Both the position numbers and the translations under genes were made by a program. From Calonectria ilicicola (lineage: Eukaryota; Ascomycota; Sordariomycetes; Hypocreales; Nectriaceae), in contig CP085835.1 of the NCBI GenBank assembly GCA_020809705.1, positions 248,001 through 312,000 of the forward strand: DNA of 64,000 nucleotides. Reading direction: 5' to 3'. A model generated the notes under the pieces. It was not told the DNA's origin and ran no database searches. It was given only the letters and a program-made list of their open reading frames with translations. This document shows positions 1-10,542 of the stretch, in pieces (position 1 is the stretch's first letter; each line of letters begins with the position of its first letter).

Positions 1-386
1 ATGACCCGCCAACCCCCATGGTCATAATCTCATTAGTGTACAAAGAAAGAAAAGAAATCATATAACGGAACATCTTGTACAAAGGATGGTTCAAATCATC
101 CAATCGGATACGCCTGCCACCCAGTCTTTCTAGCATCATTCACATCTGTCCCAAGATTCTAACTTCGACTTCATCACATATGGTGATGAATAATCCATGG
201 GGAAATGTCTTATCCGTGTTTCAGACAGGGCATGAAGGTCGGTTTCTCGCATTCTGGCGGAGTTGGAGTCGCACCAAGATTTCATGGAAATCCTGAACCA
301 TCTTCGGGGCCATGAAATAAGAAATGACAAAACTGCATTAACGTCAGCATACATCCAGTGAATTTAATTTGCATTGCGAATAATGC

Positions 387-1230
387 TTACATTGCAAACG
401 ATCGAAAACATCCAAAGGAGAGCAGGAGCGGGCGTCCGATTCGGCAGATGGGAGTGTCAATGCCGACACCGCACTCGAGGCGAGCAGATTCAACGCAAGC
501 GTACAGGCCAGTGCCGATGGGTTGAAGGTGCAGATAGAGAGTCAGCAACCCAGGCATAGAGATCTCGTTACCCTGCTGAGACTTAATCCACTGAAGGATG
601 TATTCACGGCCGTAATAGAAAACCAGACAGAAAACCTCGACAGCGCTGCAGACAACGTTCACGATGCTATGACTCAGTCAGCCCTTGATGAGGATGGTGA
701 AATGATGTCGGGGGCGCGTACATCACCGGAGGGATTTCGTGCAACCCGATTCTATGAAGTGGCACGCAGGACAGGATCAGGCCGGCAATCCAAGGCGAGA
801 AGAAGATCAGTGGAACTACTGTATTCCACAGGAATGCTCTGCCACGCGAAAACTTGACATCGTCGTTGTCAGGCTCTGGTGGGCTCTGGACCGTGTGACG
901 GCTGCGGTTAGAAGAAGCATCATCGCTTTCTGTGTCAACGCTTTCTCCGTCAGAGATGGTCATCACTTCGGTGACCGGCTCACTCTCAAAGCGAACTACG
1001 CGTTTGGAAGTTTCAGATACCGATTCATCAATAGTAGAGAGACGACCCTCAGAGCTTGGTGACTCCATGATTGTCGGCAAGGGGGGCGGAAGCTCGAAAT
1101 CGAAGGATTCCCAGTTCTCAGTCGAGTAAACTGTGGAAGCGTCGTCGAGGCCTTCTAGGTTTGGTTTCGGCATGTCGTAATACTGGTCTCCGAAGAATGT
1201 TGATCTCATGAAGACGTTGTTGGACATCAT
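387..1230 (-). CDS. small membrane protein, two exons
   Basis: I do not recognise the family. The start is the ATG at 1230. A 55-nt intron (667-721) has donor GTACGC, branch GCTGAC and acceptor CATAG; removing it joins two reading frames exactly and gives 262 residues. The N-terminal ~125 residues are acidic and Ser/Glu-rich (disordered look). Then come a basic SRGR stretch, a hydrophobic segment (VVPLIFFSPWIAGLILS) and, just after the intron, a second one (IVNVVCSAVEVFCLVFYYG). This predicts a two-pass membrane protein with a long cytoplasmic N-terminus. The C-terminus (Cys-containing, ends RSFAM) might continue through another intron that I cannot see. The gene is divergent from the DUF6604 gene. 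The gene model is fairly secure; the role is unknown. Confidence 0.65.
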
Positions 1231-1926
1231 GTCTCTGGGTGGAAGGCTGAAGGATGGAGGAGACTTTGTTTTGAAGTGATCACGTAGGCCCGCAGGAAAA
1301 TGGGAACGTGACTCAAAATCAAGAGGGGCAAGTGCTCAAACATTAACAACTTGTTTGCTTGCTTGTTTTGTGGCTGGTCTCGAGGCTAGTGAGTGATGGA
1401 TGTGCCCAGCCCACTTCCTGGAGAAACACATGTCCATTTACGTTGGACACACCAGTTTCGCGTCTTGTCATGGATCACCGTTGAACTTCGTAGGCATTAA
1501 TTCCCGTCGGTCTTGTTATTTACTATTTTGGGCGGGTGTCTAGCCGGAGGTGTCGATTGGCATGTACAATTATGTCTCTCAGCGTGACGTTTACACCATC
1601 AGCGCCAAAGCCCGAAGCACGCTGTTAGAAATTGGCCTTGAAAGCAGTCGTAATTATGTATATTGTGTAGGTAGACACTACACGAAGTATCAAATCCATA
1701 ACATGAAATCAGATGACCCTGACACATGCAGATTCCCGGCGACAATTTGTAAACGCGGGTCCTTTGCATCCCGTGATCCTGCAGCGTTTCGAACAAACAC
1801 GCTGCATGTTTTTTCTGGTCTCCCTTATCCAACTTCCGTTGCCTGCTCGTCCAGTAGCCCCGCTAGACGCGTTCTTCCTCTCCTCACAGAACGCATCACA
1901 CCCCTGACACTAGGAAGTAGTTCACA
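1231..1926. other. intergenic, divergent promoter region
   Basis: About 700 bp between two divergent genes. The bases just before 1927 are pyrimidine-rich (1830-1920), as is usual for fungal 5' leaders. No other gene or repeat is visible. Confidence 0.5.
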
Positions 1927-4896
1927 ATGGCTCTAACTCGAAATCTTTATGCGAACTACAAGAAAGATACGAGGTATCTTGTGTATTGGTTAATCCAGAC
2001 CACTAACCGTCTCCTTAAATCCGATGCCCAAGAAACTGGTACTCCGCCATCTGGCCTGAATACTTCAGGCCAAACCACGATAAACAACGTTCTGTCGATG
2101 GCTGAGACGATTGCCCAACGGGGTGAACCAGTTCCTACCGTCATCTACAAACTCATAAAGTCCATTATAGAAGCTCGAACCACTGTTTACAAGAGCTTTG
2201 AGCAACTATCTCTCTCCAGCCAGGATCCAGATCTTCAACGAAGTAATGAAGGCCATAAGCACTTTATCGACATTCTCAGCCAAGCTTTCTCGATCCTAGG
2301 CGGTGACGAATGGCAAACTTCGAACGAAGAAAGAGACCCATCACACGCCCCTACAAGCGATGACGTCGAGATGCTCATTCTGAACAACAAGTTTGGCGCC
2401 CTTCATGTTGAAGCCAACATTAGCTCAGGAGACTCTGACAACCACTCCGAAGACGACGACGGCTTCAAAGTCGAGGAGCAGACCAAAGGCTCACGAAAGA
2501 CCTCCAAGAAGTCCTCAGGAAAGGGAAAAAAGGTCAAGCGTCCTAAAAAGGGCAAGAGGGCCAAGAAGTCAAAGAAGGCCCAACCCCAGGCTGCGCAGAG
2601 CGGTATCCTAATGGATATACCGCTCGAGGATTTCAAGATTATTGAAAGCGCAGATACCTTGAATTCGGATTTCCTGATGGCCGCGTACTCTGCCGTGCAA
2701 GAATGGGCCCAACTCCGTGCCTACGTTCAGGGAGTGTGGAGACAGGCCGCCTATGATGGCCTCAATACCGCCGTTGCCGGTGCCTTGTCGAACATGGCTA
2801 TTGCCATGGTGAAAAGAACAACAGGCGTGATTTTCGTGGATTTTCCTGGCTGCGAGGCCTACTCCACAGTCATGAACACCATCACGCGCGGTGACCCAGA
2901 GAAAGCCCAAGGTCACTTCTCGTTACAGCTGCACCTCCAAGATGGCAATGGCGAAACCCCAGCCAGGGTCGTCGACGCGCCCGTTGATGTAAAAGAACAA
3001 TTCCTTGTCCACGCATATCAGAGCCTGATGGAATTCTTCGTCGACTTCCAAAAAAATAGAAACGGACGACCAACCAAGAACATGAACGCCCGACTACAGA
3101 AATGGACGCCTACATTGGACCTCCAATCAGCCACTGAGGAGGAGCGACGAGAATGGCGCCACCTGTACACGATCGCGTGGCTTTACGACCTGGTCAACGT
3201 CTTCTCATCCGTTGTCGTGCAGCAGAATGCCCAGGATGGAGAAAGGTACACTTACGAGAATGTCGATTGGTCAGTGTCCGGGCCTTGGGAGGAGCACCGA
3301 AGACTCTATGGTCTCGTCGAATTCGCTGGTGACATTACCCGGATCGCCATGCAAAAGGCCGGTACCAATGTCAACAAGATGATCCTACCACAGCACGTAT
3401 TCCAGCTACAGTGCATCGTTGACTCGTTTGCCGTCTCGCGCGGTTGGGCCATCAGCGGCCTCTTTGGCCACATGATGAGGCCCCCAGCTCCAGAATTTAG
3501 CCCCCGGCGGGATGTTGACCAATTTCTCGATCGCCACCACGAGCGCATGGGCAAGGGCTTCATTCACAGTGTCGACATGCTGCAGCACGTGTGGGACCAG
3601 ACTGTCCGTCAAACGGGCGAAGATGACTTCCATGTGGACATCCTCGCTGTGCTAGGATTGCTCAAAGAAGACTTCGAGGACTGGCTTGGGGAAACCAGAT
3701 ACAAAGACGGCCTTGAAAAGATCCCACCATCGCGCTTCTCAGCTCATAATCCCAATGGCCTTTATGAGTACTCTCCATTCCTCTGCGGCACAGGCTTATT
3801 AGATGGCCTTGATCTCGTATATCGATTTAGCATGATTTTGTGGGATAGGATGCAGGAGCCCACCCTAACCATCCATATCCACAACATGCTTGTCGAAAAA
3901 GGTTACCTAGATCAGCCTGTCGGATTATATGCAGCATTGCAGCACATTTTCAAGCAATCGCTGTTTGCTGACGGCAAGATTCCCACGTCGGACTTCTCGA
4001 AAGGCGTATTGCACAAACTCCGGGAGACGGATTCGCGTGTCTTCAAGCGCCAACGGAATCTCATCAAGCAAAGAGCTTCAAACTCCACTGGCGGCGTCCA
4101 CAAAGTTCTGGACATTGAAGCGAACCGTTTCTTCCGAGAGAAGTCCCATTTGGCAATGTACAAAACAGCCGACTGGAACCCCGACGGAATCCCGGACAAG
4201 GATGTGGAGCCCGGAACTTTCTTGTTCTTCATGCGACTCTACCAGACAAAGATCACCATCGATCCAAAGACCAAGAAGCGACGCCTCCCAGACACTCCCT
4301 TTGTCTGCCGAACCAAAGAAATCGGTATGACTGACGACGATTTTTTTACGGCCCGCGAACAATTCGCTCCTCTCTTTGACTGCTTGACAAAGGAAGAAAA
4401 AGTCCCGCTTTCGATTCTCCACTCACTGACACCGGAAGGACTCACCGCAGGGTCTGAACTGAAGAGTCTCGGTGCCAGCATTTCGACTTCCGAGGTGACT
4501 GGAAACAACCTGCTGGACATTTTGCGCTACGACATCTACAGAGACGTCTGCGGCATGGCACCGCTGTCAAGCATCAACTACATCCAGGTGACTGTAATGT
4601 CCATCTTGTTTTTCCTTACACTTGAACGCAAATTGCGCGAAGTCAACCATCCAATCTACGTCGACGCCAATGAACGACCCAGGTCGAAGGCCGTAACCAA
4701 GCGGTTTGCCCTGACAATGATGCTCTTGGCTTCGGAAGACGACCAGGCGCTTAAAGCGGCGGCGGAAAGTTTCAAGATGATGGGCACCGACCTCTTGCAT
4801 CATGTCTACTGGGATACCCTCACTCCGTCGCTTACAAAGGCGTTTTACGTGCCCGAAGAAGGAAAGCCAGACATCGATGAGTGTGTTGTCATGTAA
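1927..4896 (+). CDS. DUF6604 domain-containing protein
   Basis: Intronless frame of 989 residues. The N-terminus (YKKDTRYLVYWLIQTTNRL) matches the start of the DUF6604 domain of fungal proteins (a Y-K-x-T-x-x-x-x-x-W-L pattern); by family knowledge the domain covers roughly the first 250 residues. Around residues 190-225 lies a very Lys-rich stretch (KKVKRPKKGKRAKKSKK) that looks like a nuclear localisation signal, preceded by an acidic patch. The remainder is mostly helical with no catalytic motif I can name. The start at 1927 follows ACAATGG and a CT-rich leader. Function of the family is unknown; members are common in Sordariomycetes and vary in copy number. Family call is strong, role unknown. 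Confidence 0.88.
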   Translation: MALTRNLYANYKKDTRYLVYWLIQTTNRLLKSDAQETGTPPSGLNTSGQTTINNVLSMAETIAQRGEPVPTVIYKLIKSIIEARTTVYKSFEQLSLSSQDPDLQRSNEGHKHFIDILSQAFSILGGDEWQTSNEERDPSHAPTSDDVEMLILNNKFGALHVEANISSGDSDNHSEDDDGFKVEEQTKGSRKTSKKSSGKGKKVKRPKKGKRAKKSKKAQPQAAQSGILMDIPLEDFKIIESADTLNSDFLMAAYSAVQEWAQLRAYVQGVWRQAAYDGLNTAVAGALSNMAIAMVKRTTGVIFVDFPGCEAYSTVMNTITRGDPEKAQGHFSLQLHLQDGNGETPARVVDAPVDVKEQFLVHAYQSLMEFFVDFQKNRNGRPTKNMNARLQKWTPTLDLQSATEEERREWRHLYTIAWLYDLVNVFSSVVVQQNAQDGERYTYENVDWSVSGPWEEHRRLYGLVEFAGDITRIAMQKAGTNVNKMILPQHVFQLQCIVDSFAVSRGWAISGLFGHMMRPPAPEFSPRRDVDQFLDRHHERMGKGFIHSVDMLQHVWDQTVRQTGEDDFHVDILAVLGLLKEDFEDWLGETRYKDGLEKIPPSRFSAHNPNGLYEYSPFLCGTGLLDGLDLVYRFSMILWDRMQEPTLTIHIHNMLVEKGYLDQPVGLYAALQHIFKQSLFADGKIPTSDFSKGVLHKLRETDSRVFKRQRNLIKQRASNSTGGVHKVLDIEANRFFREKSHLAMYKTADWNPDGIPDKDVEPGTFLFFMRLYQTKITIDPKTKKRRLPDTPFVCRTKEIGMTDDDFFTAREQFAPLFDCLTKEEKVPLSILHSLTPEGLTAGSELKSLGASISTSEVTGNNLLDILRYDIYRDVCGMAPLSSINYIQVTVMSILFFLTLERKLREVNHPIYVDANERPRSKAVTKRFALTMMLLASEDDQALKAAAESFKMMGTDLLHHVYWDTLTPSLTKAFYVPEEGKPDIDECVVM

Positions 4897-5136
4897 TTTT
4901 TGTTGGAAGTTTGTTGTTCTATCACCTGTAATCATGTACAAATTGTTTTGGTCGAAGGATTTATGGCATCTCAAGCATACAAGTGAGTTGGGCTGTCAAT
5001 AAGGTCATAACTCATAGCAATACACGTTCCCGTTCTGTCATGTACAACACACCAGCTTGCTGAGTGAACAATGTGTACATGTTAAAACCAGTGTTCTGGG
5101 TATCTCCGTTTCCATCATCAAAATCATACACGCCCG

Positions 5137-7062
5137 CTAAACATGGTTAAAGTTCAAAAGTGAGCTAAATAATGTGTTGTTGTAACACACTTCGTCAATG
5201 AAGCATTGGTCAAGTTCAGGCAACAGCAGCTCCTGTCCCTCTGCGCCCATCGTAGTCGCATCCAGCCTGTCCATCGGTCTGCTAAATTCGCCAGGGGTCG
5301 AGTGATTCATCGTGTTGGACTCTGGAAGGTTCCCGGGGTTGCATTTGTCAATCGAGTCTCCAATCATCGCGGCGGCGTGAGTCCGAAGCCTGTAGTAAGC
5401 TGACTCTGCGAATGCCCAAGTTCCATTCATGCTCTTCAAACACCCCAGGGCCAAGGTGATGCGGTTGTAATGATGTTCAAAACAGTCGTCGGAATGGCTG
5501 ATGGATGTGGCAAGTTGGGCCAATCCGCAAAGCACTAGCACCGGGAGAATAAAGGGAGAGTGCTTCTGAAGGTTTGGACATAGCGAAATGTAATCGGACA
5601 TTCTTCTTGAGGCTTCGGTAGCCTTGATGGACTGAACGAGGCGCATATGAGGCGTTGATGGGAAGCACTCAGATGCCTCAGACCAGTAGGGCTCGCTCAT
5701 GTCAGACACAATGGAGGAGAAGTTGCTTCGTGGAAGATGCAGCAGCATTCCGGCGTACGTGATGATCGTGTGTGCCTGAAACAGCATTTCGTCCATTTGG
5801 CCATGCGCGTTGACAATCTCCAATTTTGCTGACGGCATGTGGTTAGTCCAGCTCACCAACGTATTCTCGATGGACTGGAAGTGGTCTCGATGGTATTCGC
5901 GATGTCGATTCAGTGCCAGCACTCGACCCAATATTCTTGTAGCCTCGATTCGATAAGTAAAGGAAGAAAACCCAACGCCATCGTCAAATAAAATCCTGCG
6001 CTTAAAGTCGAACATGGTACGAGGCTTGGGCAGTTCGGTGTTGTTGTTCACGTAGGCTGTCTCCTCGCACGGAAATGTAACTTCGAAAGGTAGCTTGCTG
6101 CAGCGAAATTCTACATTGCTACATGACGTAGATATTAGAATTTCAGTGATAAAGAGTTCCCACCAGGTCCTCCTCAGGCTCTCGGCTTCAATGGATCGCT
6201 CAGGGTGGCGAGAGGAAGCAAAATCAGCACGATTCATGCCGGTCTCAATCGCAATCTCTGCTCCTCGAGTGAATGCCGAGTGCACTTCTCCAATCTCGCC
6301 GCGAGCAAACAAGATGATGGAATAAATGAGCCATGCTTGCACCATGCAGGGAGAACGGTCTGGGTTGCGAGTCAGTTCACCAAAAACGTGCTCCTTCTGT
6401 TGCTGGCCAGGGATGGATTGGCTGTAATGGGCCCCAGCAAAGTCGATCACAAGACGGAGGAAAGCTGGATATGCACGTTCCTTAAACATGGAGCTGGGGA
6501 CTAAAATGGGATGCGCAGTATGAAAGTTCTCGTAGTAGAGCCGGACAGATCGACTGACACTATTTGTGACAGCGAGGCCGGCGAGGGTTTGCGGTCGGCC
6601 TGGGTTCACCACGCCTTTCCGCGGCAATGCGGCCCAGGGCATAGGCCCAGATGGCAAAGGTGCGGTGTAAGGGAGAATATTTGCGGAAGACGGGCTTGGT
6701 GTAGTTGGACTAGACGTGGCGTCCGGGGTCAGAGCCACAATGCTCGCGGCGGCAGACTGAGATGGGTCCGAGACATGGACGACGCCCGACGAAGAGGGGC
6801 CAGTGGAGGATCCATGATCAAGTGACGTGTCCATCGAGGAGGAGATAGTGGCAGAGTGCTCTTCATGGCGCTGCGCTGGGCCATGAGCCAACGAACGACG
6901 CCCTCGTCCGCGTCTCGACGGTTGGTAGTGACAGGCTTCAGCGCTCAAGGTGCAGCGTCCGCAAACGGGTTTTTTACCATCGCATTTCAGATGTTGTCTT
7001 CGGCACTCGATGCATGCCAGCTTCGACTGACCCGCGTCTTTGGGGCCCCTCTGGGGAGTCAT
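5137..7062 (-). CDS. Zn2Cys6 transcription factor
   Basis: Single-exon 641-residue protein. A binuclear zinc cluster lies at residues 17-44: Cys17, Cys20, Cys27, Cys34, Cys37, Cys44, in the C-x2-C-x6-C-x6-C-x2-C-x6-C spacing, followed by a basic RRGRGRR tract that would contact DNA. A Ser/Thr/Pro-rich linker (about 60-140) precedes the fungal-specific regulatory region, which contains the usual helical blocks (SLRRTWWELFITE; GAEIAIETGMNR). It should act in the nucleus as a regulator of nearby or metabolic genes. It is divergent from the cysteine dioxygenase gene with only 330 bp between starts, so it is a good candidate regulator of the CDO-SSU1 pair. Family call is very strong; target genes are inferred from position. 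Confidence 0.95.
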   Translation of the reverse strand: MTPQRGPKDAGQSKLACIECRRQHLKCDGKKPVCGRCTLSAEACHYQPSRRGRGRRSLAHGPAQRHEEHSATISSSMDTSLDHGSSTGPSSSGVVHVSDPSQSAAASIVALTPDATSSPTTPSPSSANILPYTAPLPSGPMPWAALPRKGVVNPGRPQTLAGLAVTNSVSRSVRLYYENFHTAHPILVPSSMFKERAYPAFLRLVIDFAGAHYSQSIPGQQQKEHVFGELTRNPDRSPCMVQAWLIYSIILFARGEIGEVHSAFTRGAEIAIETGMNRADFASSRHPERSIEAESLRRTWWELFITEILISTSCSNVEFRCSKLPFEVTFPCEETAYVNNNTELPKPRTMFDFKRRILFDDGVGFSSFTYRIEATRILGRVLALNRHREYHRDHFQSIENTLVSWTNHMPSAKLEIVNAHGQMDEMLFQAHTIITYAGMLLHLPRSNFSSIVSDMSEPYWSEASECFPSTPHMRLVQSIKATEASRRMSDYISLCPNLQKHSPFILPVLVLCGLAQLATSISHSDDCFEHHYNRITLALGCLKSMNGTWAFAESAYYRLRTHAAAMIGDSIDKCNPGNLPESNTMNHSTPGEFSRPMDRLDATTMGAEGQELLLPELDQCFIDEVCYNNTLFSSLLNFNHV

Positions 7063-7392
7063 GTTTAGGAAGTCGATCTGTCTTGTTGAGGTTTCTAGCT
7101 ATCAGAGTTGGAATCGCCGATGAAATGGTTGAAGCACGGTTAATCACCGAGATCACCGAATGCTCTTCGATTGGCCAGTGTGTATGAGTCAGCGATCGGG
7201 CTTTTAATCGCCGATTTTTTTTAAACCCGATTTAACGGCGACGACCGCAGCCAAATAGCAGATCAATGATTGCATCGCGTGTTCCAAAACAAAGTTCAAT
7301 GAATCTAAATACTGGCCAAAATCGCCTTTTTTTCCCATCTTCTCATCTTCCCAGCTAGCAACCGTTTTTGAAACTCACAGAAAGTCGCCAAA
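7063..7392. promoter_or_regulatory. shared divergent promoter with repeated 10-mer
   Basis: This 330-bp segment separates the starts of the regulator and the cysteine dioxygenase. The decamer AATCGCCGAT occurs twice in the same orientation (7112-7121 and 7206-7215), 94 bp apart; its complement contains a CGG triplet of the kind bound by Zn2Cys6 proteins. A candidate operator, not proven. Confidence 0.4.
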
Positions 7393-8172
7393 ATGTCCGT
7401 CTCCACACTGTACGCTCCTATCCCTTTGCCTGCTGGCCCACAGTGCCGCATGCAAGGTGCTCCAGAGCCTGCTCCCTACACTCTCGAAGATTTGGTCAGG
7501 GACATCAAAATTCACCTGGGCGAGTCGTCGGGTATTGGTTTTGACAATGTCGATTCTGATTACTTGATGTCGCTTGCCAAAAAGTACACATCAAACCCCA
7601 ACGATTGGGCCCGCTACTACTACAACTGCAAGGGCAAGAATTATACGCGGAATGCCATTGAAAACATCAACTCCAAAGCGAATATTGTATGTCGCACAGC
7701 TATTGCTTGTACTTCACTCAGCGACTAACATACAAAGCTCCTCCTAGTGTGGAACCCTGGCAAGGGATCACCCATCCACGACCACGCCAATGCCCACTGC
7801 ATTCTCAAAGTGCTGGCCGGAGAACTCACCGAAACCATGTACTACCCTCCGGAGACAGATGACAAGGGACACTGTCCTTTGCGGTTGAAAAGCGAGGCGA
7901 CGTATGGCGTGGATCAAGTTACGTACATCTCGGACGACATCGGACTCCACCGTGTCCACAACCCCAGCCCAAATCAGGTTGCCGTATCTCTGCATTGTGA
8001 GTACGACGATAGTACTGGAATCGTAACTGTCTCTAATGGGTCAATAGTGTATACTCCTCCCAATGCTGCTGACATTGGATACAACATCTTCGACGAGGCC
8101 ACTGGCAAACCATGTTTCGTCCCACAAGTCAAGTCTCACGTCCCGGCGGGATCACACAAGACGGAAGCTTGA
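7393..8172 (+). CDS. CDO1: cysteine dioxygenase, three exons
   Basis: Oxidises L-cysteine to cysteine sulfinate with a mononuclear iron. Exons are 7393-7686, 7738-7996 and 8048-8172, giving 225 residues; introns are 51 nt each (GTATGT...AAAG, GTGAGT...ATAG). The second intron has no stop and keeps the frame, so an unspliced reading would wrongly add 17 residues. The cupin iron ligands are visible: His112 and His114 in PIHDHANAHC and His169 in GLHRVHN. Cys119 is the family's cross-linked cysteine, and the LYTPP motif supplies the tyrosine region. The size fits the fungal family. It lies between a divergent Zn2Cys6 gene and an SSU1-type sulfite pump, which makes a cysteine/sulfite detoxification unit likely. 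Confidence 0.95.
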
Positions 8173-9105
8173 ATGCAATTGGATGAATGGGCGTTTTTAT
8201 TTCATTGTCTCTTATTTTGTTTCACAGCGTGATGGCATTAGGACCACGAATGTTTGGCAAGCGACTGTAGCTAGTATGATACCACCAAAGAGCACTAATT
8301 AAACTAAAACGAAAAAAAATGAAGACAACCGTCATCGAAATTGGAAATACCTTGGATCTCTTAATTACCCTTGCACAAGTGATTTTTTTCTTGGTGAAAA
8401 TCGTTCAGGCGTGTTGGCCAGCAACACTGCCAAATGACTGACAAGGTGGCGTAGCGCGTTCTTGAACGCCACCCATCTCATCTCCCTGCAAACCAGCGAC
8501 AAGCTGAGTGGCATACCACGCAATTTTCAATGCAAGCTCAAGTACAAAAGAAAGAATTCGTAAATAAATAAATAAAAAAATAAATTTATTATTATCTCAT
8601 ATTATTTAGTTTTGTAGAGGTTCAAACTTATCGTCATTATTTTTTGTCCTGGTTAACTATGAGACATGGCCTTGTTTTCTTTTTTTTTCATTCGCGTGTC
8701 TGTCAAAGCCCGACTGCAGCCCACGCGTCATTCAATACTCGAAGTGAATCCAACTTGACTGTTCACTCAAAATGCGCAAACATTGACTCATCATCATGAG
8801 TTTTGCGGAAACGGCCGGGCTTTGGGTCGGCGAAGGGTGGGACCTGGTCCAGTTCACGCCAGACCCATGACGTAGAAATCCCCACCGCCTACTGGATTGA
8901 GCAGTCCAGTTTCTATTTGGTTCGGCGAACGAAAATCGGCATTCGGAAAGCCTGATGAATAATGATGGAATAAATTTTTAGAGTCATTCTCGCGTAAAAA
9001 GAGAGAGAAAATTATTTCTTAAATATGACGGGATTGAAACTCGAGATCCTTTTTTAAAGGTCATCAAATAGCGAGATTCTTCAATCGCGCTATCCAGACT
9101 GCATC
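8173..9105 (+). other. intergenic spacer with AT-rich tract
   Basis: No gene. It contains an almost pure A/T block at about 8560-8640 (AAATAAATAAA-type repeats) similar to blocks near 21.72, 30.30 and 40.14 kb. The last part serves as upstream region of the sulfite pump. Confidence 0.4.
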
Positions 9106-10542
9106 ATGGCCGTTGCACCAACACCTGAAGGAGGCATGGCGGCATCCACTCCACAGTGCAAGCATGAACGTGGTTGGCGCCGAATTATGCGAAACTTTAC
9201 GCCAGCGTATGTGTTTCAAAAATATGAAGATCAACGTATTGTGTGTATTCAATGTGTACTAACAAGCGTTGCAGATGGTTTTCGGTAATCATGGGAACGG
9301 GTATCACCTCCGTCCTCCTCAACACTCTCCCATACAACGGGCAGTGGTTGTACTACATCTCCATTGTCATCTTTGCACTCAATGTCTTTTATTTCTTTAG
9401 CTTTTGCGTCATCGTTCTAGTGCGTTACGTCGTATATCCCGAAATATTCGGTGTCATGGTCCGACACCCAGCCCAGTCTCTATTTTTGGGCACGTTTCCC
9501 ATGGGCTTGGCCACCATTGTCAACATGTTTTGTTTGGTGTGCGTCCCTCATTGGGGGGTTCATGCAGCTTACTTTGCATGGGGATTGTGGATCTTTGACG
9601 CAGTCGTGTCCATTCTGGTGGCATTGGCGATTCCCTTCATTGTGTGAGTGGGCAACTTATGCAGGGGTTCCAAACTCAATCTTCCAAAGGCTAATTCGCT
9701 GCAACAGTATGACACGCCAATCCCACATGGGTCTGGATTCCATGACTGCGGCCTGGCTGCTCCCAGTTGTGTCCTGTGTAGTCGCAGCTAGCTCAGGTGG
9801 ACTCGTCGCGGAAATCCTCCCTAACGCGCAACATGCGCTCTGGACCATTATTTTGAGCTACATTCTCTGGGGAGTTGGAGTCCCTCTCGCCATGATGATG
9901 GTAGCCATCTATCTCCAACGGCTCATGCTCCACAAACTGCCTCCAAAGGGAGTAATCGTTAGTGTTTTTCTGCCTTTAGGCCCTCTTGGCCAAGGTGGAT
10001 ACGGGTGAGTTGAAAATCTCCGTCGGCACAATTGTATTGAACCATTGAGTTGGCTAACAGTCGCTACCGTCAGGATCCAAAAGTTAGGACAAGTAGCCAA
10101 GTCCATCTTCCCCCAAACTGGGTCAATACACCCCATGGCTGGAGATGTCATGTACATACTTGGGTTCTTTATCGCATTGGTCATGTGGGCGTTTGGCTTG
10201 GTTTGGCTCGTGTTTGCCATTGCCACGGTTGGCAGATCCAGGCGCTTCCCATTCAACTTGGGCTGGTGGGGGCTTACATTCCCTCTAGGAGTGTACGCCA
10301 CATGCACATGCCAGCTAGGCCGAGAACTCCCATCGGTGGTGTTTTCCGTTCTTGGAACGGTATGTTTCTATCCTAAGCCCGGCCCGGTTCTGTTCGTACA
10401 TGCTGACTTGTCAAAGATTTTTTCTCTCTGCGTTGTTTTGCTCTGGCTCATTGTGAGCTGCTGTACTTGCAAGGCGGTAGTGAAAGGCACAATATTTGTC
10501 GCTCCGTGTCTACAAGATCTTCCTCCAAAGGAAGAAGTCTAA
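9106..10542 (+). CDS. SSU1: SSU1-type sulfite efflux pump, five exons
   Basis: Plasma-membrane exporter of sulfite, of the tellurite-resistance/dicarboxylate transporter (TDT) family. Exons: 9106-9206, 9275-9643, 9708-10004, 10074-10359, 10417-10542; 392 residues. All four introns have GT..AG ends and phase continuity; the last (57 nt) is stop-free and could be mistaken for coding. Family landmarks: TPAWFSVIMGTGITS at the first helix, FLGTFPMGLATI, the P-x-V-S helix (LLPVVSCVVAASSGG), LGPLGQGGYGI spanning intron 3, and about ten hydrophobic helices. It lies about 930 bp downstream of cysteine dioxygenase on the same strand. In dermatophytes CDO1 and SSU1 together allow cystine breakdown and sulfite secretion, so the pairing supports the call. 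Confidence 0.92.

Noticed and set aside
7997..8047. Coding readthrough of cysteine dioxygenase intron 2
   Set aside because: The 51-nt segment is stop-free but has GTGAGT/ATAG ends and interrupts the conserved LHLYTPP motif.
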